The notes under the pieces are model-generated. The model saw only the letters and a list, made by a program, of their open reading frames with translations, was not told the DNA's origin and did no database searches. From the NCBI GenBank assembly GCA_910577655.1, contig CAJTOW010000005.1, positions 1 to 64,000 on the forward strand: a stretch of DNA of 64,000 nucleotides, in the 5' to 3' direction. Made by a program: the position numbers and the translations under genes. This DNA comes from an uncultured Lachnospiraceae bacterium. Its GTDB lineage: Bacteria; Bacillota; Clostridia; Lachnospirales; Lachnospiraceae. Below are positions 58,944-64,000 of this stretch, piece after piece. Within the stretch, counting starts at the first letter, position 1, and each line of letters opens with the position of its first letter.

Positions 58944-59417
58944 ATGAGTTTTCTACTGGCAAATGATGGCGTGGACGGCAAAGCCGGAAGCGCTTTTATG
59001 GTCAAAAACGGCAGGAATATTGAGCTGTTCGGCATCAAGAAGTTTGAGTCTGACGCAGAGATCCTGACTTCGGAATTCCCGGTGGTAGGGTCCCTGGTGA
59101 ACCAGACCAAGGTGAAAGGGATCAAGTACTCAGGGAAGATGACTGTTTATTACGGTACTCCGGAATTCATAGAGATTCTCCAGGAGTACAGGCGGACCGG
59201 CAGATTTCCGGAGATCAGTCTCCAGGTGACCAACCGGGACAAGGGAACGTCCGTGGGAGAGCAGGTTGTGGCCATCTATGGTGTGACCCTGACCAAGGTC
59301 CCCATTGCCATGCTGGATGACTCCTCGGATTATCTCCAGGAGGAGATTCCGTTTAACTTTACAGACTTTGAGCCGCTGGCATCCTTTGTGGCTCCATCAC
59401 AGTTGGGAGGAAACTGA
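58944..59417 (+). CDS. Tail tube protein, XkdM type
   Basis: This 157-residue protein has the XkdM-like pattern NGRNIELFGIKKFESDAEIL and KVKGIKYSGKMTVYYGTPEF, and it follows the sheath gene. It polymerises into the inner tube. AAGGAGG precedes ATG 58944. Confidence 0.9.
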   Translation: MSFLLANDGVDGKAGSAFMVKNGRNIELFGIKKFESDAEILTSEFPVVGSLVNQTKVKGIKYSGKMTVYYGTPEFIEILQEYRRTGRFPEISLQVTNRDKGTSVGEQVVAIYGVTLTKVPIAMLDDSSDYLQEEIPFNFTDFEPLASFVAPSQLGGN

Positions 59418-59418
59418 T

Positions 59419-59811
59419 ATGGGAAAACTGAGTGCGTTTTTAAGGCCGGTACCGGCGGGAAAGACCAGGGAGGTGCTGATCGACCGTTTTACGGATGAGG
59501 AAGGAAACGCGGTGCCGTTCGTGATTAAGAGCATCACACCAGAGGAAAATGAGGCTATCGCGAAAAAGTGTACCGGCAAAGACGGAGTGCTGGATTCTGC
59601 AGCATATGGAAACCAGCTGATCGTTGCCTGCATGGCCGAGCCGGATCTGAGGGATACAGAACTGTGCAGGTATTACGGGGTGCTGGACCCGGCCCTGGTA
59701 CCGGGCCGTATGTTTACCATCGGGGAAAAGCAGATCATCCAGGATGCCATCATGGACATCAACGATTTAAAGGAAGCCAGGAGAAAGCTGGATGAAGCAA
59801 AAAACTCTTAA
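59419..59811 (+). CDS. Tail assembly chaperone, XkdN-like (unshifted product)
   Basis: The 130-residue protein (MGKLSAFLRPVPAGKTREVL) is XkdN-like and ends right after a slippery heptamer. A -1 shift at that site joins it to a second frame running to 59957, giving a product of about 179 residues. Such G/GT chaperone pairs load the tape measure and set tail length. ATG 59419 lies two bases after the tube stop codon. Confidence 0.88.
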   Translation: MGKLSAFLRPVPAGKTREVLIDRFTDEEGNAVPFVIKSITPEENEAIAKKCTGKDGVLDSAAYGNQLIVACMAEPDLRDTELCRYYGVLDPALVPGRMFTIGEKQIIQDAIMDINDLKEARRKLDEAKNS

Positions 59812-59957
59812 ACGGGAAGGACTGGGAGACAGAGGCCGCCTGTTTTGCCTTTGTCTCTTTTGGTGTCTTTCCCGAAGAGTTTGAGAAACGTACAGAGAGG
59901 GAAAAACTGCTGATGTTTGCCATGATGGAGCGGGCAGCCAGGGAAACAAAGAGGTAA
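59799..59957 (+). CDS. Tail chaperone extension made by -1 ribosomal frameshift
   Basis: A AAA AAC at 59799-59805 is in the correct X XXY YYZ phase with the XkdN-like frame, two codons before its stop. The -1 frame then stays open for 50 codons (LLNGKDWETEAACFAFVSFG, then FPEEFEKRTEREKL) to TAA at 59955-59957. It has no start codon or ribosome site of its own. The acidic-aromatic content and the position just before the tape measure match gpT-like extensions. Confidence 0.85.
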   Translation, partial: KKLLNGKDWETEAACFAFVSFGVFPEEFEKRTEREKLLMFAMMERAARETKR

Positions 59958-59976
59958 AGACTGGAGGTAATGGAAG

Positions 59977-62130
59977 ATGGGTGAGATCCGGGAGGAGCTT
60001 GTACTGGTTGACCAGTTCAGCGCCAGTTTTTCGCGTTTTATAGCCCAGGGGGAAGCTGCCGCGGGGAAAATGGGACAGCTTGACCAGGTGATCCGGGAAG
60101 CAGGTATGTCCTCGACAGAGCTCCTTCTGCACGGGATGGGCCGTGTGAACCAGAGTGTTTCAGCGGTGAACGATTCTGTCCGTGAAATGGGGGAATTGTC
60201 CCGGTATGTGGCAGTCCAGGGGATGAATGAGATAAACCAGACCCTGAAACAGGTCGTGGCCAGTACGGACCGCATGTCCAGTGCCCAGCGGGAATACAGC
60301 CGGCAGGTGGACCAGTCCACGGATTCTGCGAACCGGCTGCTGTCTGTTGCAGGAAGAATTGCGGCAGCGCTTGGTGGGATAAAACTGGCATCCGGCCTGG
60401 TCGGCTTGTCAGATACGGCAACCCTTACCAGTGCCCGTCTGGGCCTGATGATTGATGAAGTGGACGGAGGCATGCGGAGCGTGCAGGATCTGCAGGACGC
60501 CATCTACGCATCCGCGGGACGGGCCCGGGGAGCCTACCAGGAGACGGCAGATGCCGTGGCCAAGCTGGGGCTTATGGCCGGAAATGCGTTCAGCAGCTCT
60601 GATGAGATTGTCTATTTCATGGAGCAGATCAACAAGCAGTTCAAGATTGCAGGTACGGAGGCATCCGGTGTGCAGGCGGCCATGCTCCAGCTTACCCAGG
60701 CCATGGGGGCAGGGGTTCTGCGGGGCGAGGAGTACAACAGTATCCTGGAGCAGGCCCCCAATATCGTACAGAATATTGCAAAGTATATTGAGGGCAATGA
60801 GCAGGCCCTGTCCACTGCTGCCGGGGCCATCAAGGTCAGCACGGAGGATCTGTCAGGGAATGTCCAGCGGCATATGAAGGATATCGCCAGCGCCGGGGTG
60901 ATCTCTGCGGACCTGGTCAAGGCGGCCATGTTTGCCGCGGCGGAAGAGACGGATGAAAAGTTCGCCAGCATTCCTATGACGTATGCGGATGCATGGCAGC
61001 AGATCCGCAATGCCGGGGTCAGTGCCCTGGGGGATGTGGCGGACCGGATGAACGATTTCCTAAACACAGATACGGGCCAGTGGTTCGTGGAGGAACTGGT
61101 GGCGGGGATGGAACTTCTGGCGGCAGTGGCTTCTGTTACCGTGGACCTGATGGCTGCCGGGGCAGATTTTGTCCGGGATAACTGGGATTTTGTTCTGCCG
61201 GTTCTCATGGGAATCGGCGCCGGGTTCCTGATGGCAGGTGCCGCCGGTGTGGCGTCAGGCCTTGCCGCCGCTGCCGCCTGGGTCGCAGCCAATGCCCCGT
61301 TTATTGCCATCGGGGTGACGGTGGGAACCCTTCTGTTCCTGCTGCACCAGTCAGGGGTGTCCTGGCAGGAGATGGGGGCTGTGGCAGGCGGTGTCCTGGG
61401 CGGATTATACACGGTGCTGTACACGACGGTGGCATTCGGGTGGAATCTGTTTGCCAGTTTTGCGGAATTTTTTGCCAATGTGTTTAATGACCCGGTGGCG
61501 GCCATTGCCCATCTGTTTGCTGATCTGCTGGATACGATTCTTGGGGTGGTGGAGACTGCGGCGAGTGCTATTGATGCGCTGCTGGGGTCCAACCTGTCCG
61601 GGGCCGTGTCCGGATTCCATGGCAAGGTGGAGGACTGGGTGGATACGAATTATGGCGCCAATGCAGTGGAGATCAAGCGCATGGCCAGCCTGGATGCAGG
61701 GGATACCGTAGGCGGCTGGGCAGAGGTGGGCGGGAACCTGGGATCCAAGCTGGATGCCATGGACCGGAGTGTGGGTTCTCTGGCGGACAGTTTCAAATCA
61801 AACCTGGGTGCTTCCTTTGCGGGAACCGGGGGAGGCGGAATCTCCGGGGGAACCGGAGGCATCGGTAACATTGGCAAAGTGGGAAGCGTGGGCAGTGTCA
61901 AGAACGTGGACGGGGAGATCAGTCTGGCGGACGAGGATGTGCGTCTCTACCGGGATCTGGCAGAGCGGCGGTACATGAACCAGATCGAGCTTAAGACCAT
62001 GGCGCCCAATATTAATGTGACCCTGCCTGCCGGTGCATCCGGGAATCTGTCTGCGCAGGATGTGGCAGACCAGTTAAAAAAGATGCTTATAGAACAGATG
62101 AGTGCCCAGACATCCATTGCCCATGGATAA
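59977..62130 (+). CDS. Tape measure protein
   Basis: This 717-residue protein starts MGEIREELVLVDQFSASF and has coiled regions (about 20-110), a conserved tape-measure domain (LTSARLGLMIDEVDGGMRSV, then LTQAMGAGVLRGEEYNSILE), and hydrophobic segments near 385-470 that may insert into the host membrane at infection. The C-terminal part is Gly-rich. It fixes tail length and guides the DNA. It is short for a myovirus, which suggests a short tail of about 100 nm by the usual scaling. Confidence 0.9.
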   Translation: MGEIREELVLVDQFSASFSRFIAQGEAAAGKMGQLDQVIREAGMSSTELLLHGMGRVNQSVSAVNDSVREMGELSRYVAVQGMNEINQTLKQVVASTDRMSSAQREYSRQVDQSTDSANRLLSVAGRIAAALGGIKLASGLVGLSDTATLTSARLGLMIDEVDGGMRSVQDLQDAIYASAGRARGAYQETADAVAKLGLMAGNAFSSSDEIVYFMEQINKQFKIAGTEASGVQAAMLQLTQAMGAGVLRGEEYNSILEQAPNIVQNIAKYIEGNEQALSTAAGAIKVSTEDLSGNVQRHMKDIASAGVISADLVKAAMFAAAEETDEKFASIPMTYADAWQQIRNAGVSALGDVADRMNDFLNTDTGQWFVEELVAGMELLAAVASVTVDLMAAGADFVRDNWDFVLPVLMGIGAGFLMAGAAGVASGLAAAAAWVAANAPFIAIGVTVGTLLFLLHQSGVSWQEMGAVAGGVLGGLYTVLYTTVAFGWNLFASFAEFFANVFNDPVAAIAHLFADLLDTILGVVETAASAIDALLGSNLSGAVSGFHGKVEDWVDTNYGANAVEIKRMASLDAGDTVGGWAEVGGNLGSKLDAMDRSVGSLADSFKSNLGASFAGTGGGGISGGTGGIGNIGKVGSVGSVKNVDGEISLADEDVRLYRDLAERRYMNQIELKTMAPNINVTLPAGASGNLSAQDVADQLKKMLIEQMSAQTSIAHG

Positions 62131-62142
62131 GGAGGTGGTCCT

Positions 62143-62862
62143 TTGCCGTATATGAGAAATACCTGCTCCATTTACCTGAAATTTGGAAAGAAGAAGGTGA
62201 AGATTCCGGTCAACCCGGAAGAACCGGTCATCCACCGTCCCACGAACCACAAGAAGTACGAGGTGCTGGAGCTGGGGGAGATCGTGGTTCCCAGGAAGCC
62301 GTCCTTAAAGACCGTTTCCTGGGAAAGCTTTTTCCCCTGGGATACCAGTGCTTCCTATGTGAACAGCGGGGCCAGGGAGCCGGGATACTATGTGGAGCTG
62401 CTTGAAAAAGCCATGGAAAAGAAACAGACCGGCCGCCTGGTCATTACCCGGTCCGGTTCCTACGATACCAATATGAAGTGCCTGGTGACCAGTTTTGAGA
62501 CAAGGGATGAGGGCGGGGAACCGGGGGATGTCTACTACAGCCTGGAGCTGGAGGAGTACCGTCCCCATGGGCCGCAGACGGTGGCGGTCATTACCTCGCC
62601 GGAGGCTCCGGCCACAGCGGATACACCGTCCATGAATATGTCAGCAGAGACGCCCAGGGCGGTGGAGACGCCGGTCCTGCGGGTGGGAGCCCAGGTTATT
62701 GTCAATGGGGAATACTGCTATGACAGCAGTGGAGCCAGACCACACGGAACGGCGAACAGCTTAAGCACCACAATTACCAGGATTGCAGGCGGAAATGCGT
62801 ACCCGGTCCATGTAGGGCATTACGGGTGGGTGCAGGAGAGCCAGCTTCAGATTGTGGGGTGA
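62143..62862 (+). CDS. XkdP-like tail protein with SH3-like end
   Basis: The 239-residue protein has an N-terminal XkdP-like domain (about 12-150: FGKKKVKIPVNPEEPVIHRP, YEVLELGEIVVPRKPSLKTV). After a Pro/Thr linker it has a C-terminal SH3b-like region (VIVNGEYCYDSSGARPHGTA, YGWVQESQLQIV) where a LysM domain is usual. It is likely a baseplate or tube-end protein. TTG 62143, after AAGGAGG, is the best start. Confidence 0.82.
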   Translation: MPYMRNTCSIYLKFGKKKVKIPVNPEEPVIHRPTNHKKYEVLELGEIVVPRKPSLKTVSWESFFPWDTSASYVNSGAREPGYYVELLEKAMEKKQTGRLVITRSGSYDTNMKCLVTSFETRDEGGEPGDVYYSLELEEYRPHGPQTVAVITSPEAPATADTPSMNMSAETPRAVETPVLRVGAQVIVNGEYCYDSSGARPHGTANSLSTTITRIAGGNAYPVHVGHYGWVQESQLQIVG

Positions 62863-62866
62863 TGCC

Positions 62867-63883
62867 GTGGGTATAAATCTGACAGTACAGAGTTCCGGCA
62901 GTGCGCCGGGAGGCGTGATCCAGACAGTGGTTACAGATTATACCAGTGTGGTCCGGAGTGTGGACATTGCCACAAACCGGATGGATACGCCGGGAAAAAT
63001 GACATTTGCAACCGTGGAAGGCAGCTCCCGGGACATTCCGGAGGGCAGCCTGGTGGAATTTACTGCCGGTGGAACCGGAATGTTTAAGGGTTACATATTT
63101 TCTGCGGAGCACAGCCGGGACGGGCAGGTGAAATATACGGCCTATGACCAGCTTCGGTACTTGAAAGCCAGCGCCAGCTATGTGTTTGAGAACATGACCC
63201 TGGGCCAGATCGTACAGCGGATTGCCGCAGATTTCGGCCTGAAGACCGGCAGCCTGGCAGATACCGGCTATGTGTTTCCGTGCCTGATCAGGGAAGATGA
63301 AAGCTGCCTCGATATCATTTTTGATGCCTTAAGCCAGACCATCATCCAGACCGGGAAGATCTGGCTGTTCTATGATGATTTTGGAGCCCTTACCCTGGTG
63401 GAGGCGAAGGACCGGTTCGTCCGGACCCTTCTGGGGGACAGAAGCCTGGTGACGGATTACACCTACCGGCGGGATATCGATTCCGATACCTACAACCGGA
63501 TCAAACTGGTCAGGAAGAACAGCGGGACCGGGAGGACGGATGTGTATCTGCATGAGGACAGTGAAAATATCAGAAAATGGGGGCTGCTCCAGTATTACGG
63601 GCAGGTGGATGAGAACCTGAATGAGGCGCAGATCGATGCCATGTGCGCCATGTACCTCCAGTACTATAACCGGGTGTTAAAGACCATAACCCTGGAAAGC
63701 CTGGGCGTGGCGGCTGTCCGTGCGGGTTCGGTTCTGCCGGTGCGGATTGGTGCGGTCGGGGATCTGGCTGTTACCAGGCTGCTTCTGGCGGAAAAGGTCA
63801 CACATACCTTTGAGGGGGAGGACCACACCATGAAAATAGAGGTCAGATCCTTTGACCAGTTAGGAGGTGTAAGCGTTGTATGA
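62867..63883 (+). CDS. XkdQ-like baseplate hub protein
   Basis: The 338-residue protein matches XkdQ (late control D-like hub), with TDYTSVVRSVDIATNRMDTP near residue 25, GMFKGYIFSAEHSRDGQ near 72 and a beta-rich C-terminal half. It forms part of the central hub under the tube. I start at GTG 62867, five bases after GGGGTGA; a TTG 15 bases upstream overlaps the previous gene. Confidence 0.85.
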   Translation: MGINLTVQSSGSAPGGVIQTVVTDYTSVVRSVDIATNRMDTPGKMTFATVEGSSRDIPEGSLVEFTAGGTGMFKGYIFSAEHSRDGQVKYTAYDQLRYLKASASYVFENMTLGQIVQRIAADFGLKTGSLADTGYVFPCLIREDESCLDIIFDALSQTIIQTGKIWLFYDDFGALTLVEAKDRFVRTLLGDRSLVTDYTYRRDIDSDTYNRIKLVRKNSGTGRTDVYLHEDSENIRKWGLLQYYGQVDENLNEAQIDAMCAMYLQYYNRVLKTITLESLGVAAVRAGSVLPVRIGAVGDLAVTRLLLAEKVTHTFEGEDHTMKIEVRSFDQLGGVSVV

Positions 63884-64000
63884 ATTTGCAGGGGTGATCC
63901 AGCGGATCGTCCAGGATACGGTAGCCGCCATGAAACCGGCGGACATGGCAACGGGAACCGTGGTCTGTGCATCACCATTATCCATACAGCCGGATACCAG
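63876..64000 (+). CDS. XkdR/DUF2577-like baseplate protein, N-terminal part
   Basis: The gene starts with TTG 63876 after AGGAGGTGTAAGCG and overlaps the XkdQ stop. Its visible 41 residues, YEFAGVIQRIVQDTVAAMKP and MATGTVVCASPLS, resemble DUF2577 (XkdR) proteins, which follow XkdQ in PBSX-type phages. It runs off the window. Confidence 0.7.
   Translation, partial: MYEFAGVIQRIVQDTVAAMKPADMATGTVVCASPLSIQPDT

Larger units (their letters stand above)
25702..64000. mobile_element. Contractile-tailed (PBSX/XkdM-type) prophage, right end outside window
   Basis: From the tRNA-Ser end onward the genes form an ordered temperate-phage genome: integrase, lysogeny switch, replication and recombination, late regulator, terminase, portal, capsid, connector, tail sheath, tube, chaperone, tape measure and baseplate hub. 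Tail sheath plus XkdM/N/P/Q-type genes mark a myovirus-like contractile tail. The attL core should lie in the tRNA T-arm and acceptor sequence; the matching attR copy lies beyond the window. Nearly all structural genes look intact, so the prophage may be inducible, apart from a frameshifted Dam gene. Confidence 0.93.

Overview
The window reads as a chromosome segment of a gut-type Firmicute, most likely a Lachnospiraceae member (Clostridia). The grounds are strong AGGAGG ribosome sites, GTG and TTG starts, a SpoVB-like flippase, a nifS-nifU-mnmA cluster and base composition. The species cannot be named from the sequence. A tRNA-Ser(CGA) gene at 25610-25701 divides the window: host chromosome lies to the left, and an integrated contractile-tailed prophage lies to the right and runs off the end.

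Host part, 1-25701. The start of an IS110-family transposase with its structured non-coding end (1 to about 430) precedes two small resistance or stress modules. One is an AraC-GNAT regulator translationally coupled to a MATE exporter. The other is a BlaI/MecI-type repressor with an M56 (BlaR1-like) membrane protease, driven by a consensus promoter carrying two palindromic operators. After a SpoVB/MurJ-like flippase, about 12 kb (7.9-20.9 kb) is a catabolic neighbourhood. It holds an M28 peptidase, two YhcH/YiaL proteins, three GntR/FCD regulators, a many-pass permease, a hydantoinase/oxoprolinase-type ATPase, an unrecognised HExxH protein, a YiaK/DlgD-like dehydrogenase, a PanE-like reductase and a cyclase-family hydrolase. 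The YiaK-YiaL pairing suggests use of a sugar acid or related keto acid, but the substrate is not evident. Then come nifS-nifU-mnmA (sulfur transfer to tRNA) and an SH3b-amidase lipoprotein. Several host intergenic regions carry hairpin-rich repeats bounded by GTAACAGTTCA-like ends; I saw none in the prophage.

Prophage, 25702 to the end. The lysogeny region has a tyrosine integrase, a candidate small RNA, a type I toxin-antitoxin-like locus, a coiled-coil protein, a DUF4352-like lipoprotein, an ImmA-like protease and divergent XRE repressor/Cro genes. The early region (30.2-44.9 kb) holds an OB-fold protein, a Rad50-like ATPase, a Sak4-like ATPase, a DUF669 protein, a superfamily 2 helicase, a primase-helicase, an iteron array that looks like a replication origin, RusA, a frameshifted Dam methylase, many small proteins and an ArpU-type late regulator. 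A structured RNA region and an AT-rich two-gene insertion (SDH-type Clp-fold serine protease plus a 67-residue protein) come next. The late region (46.4-64 kb) carries small and large terminase, DUF1073 portal, MuF head protein with a toxin-like C-terminus and two candidate immunity genes, DUF2213 protease/scaffold, DUF2184 capsid, connectors, tail sheath and tube, a tail chaperone with a textbook -1 frameshift site, tape measure, XkdP, XkdQ and the start of an XkdR-like gene. The tail is PBSX/XkdM-type. Lysis genes, the rest of the baseplate and attR lie beyond the window.
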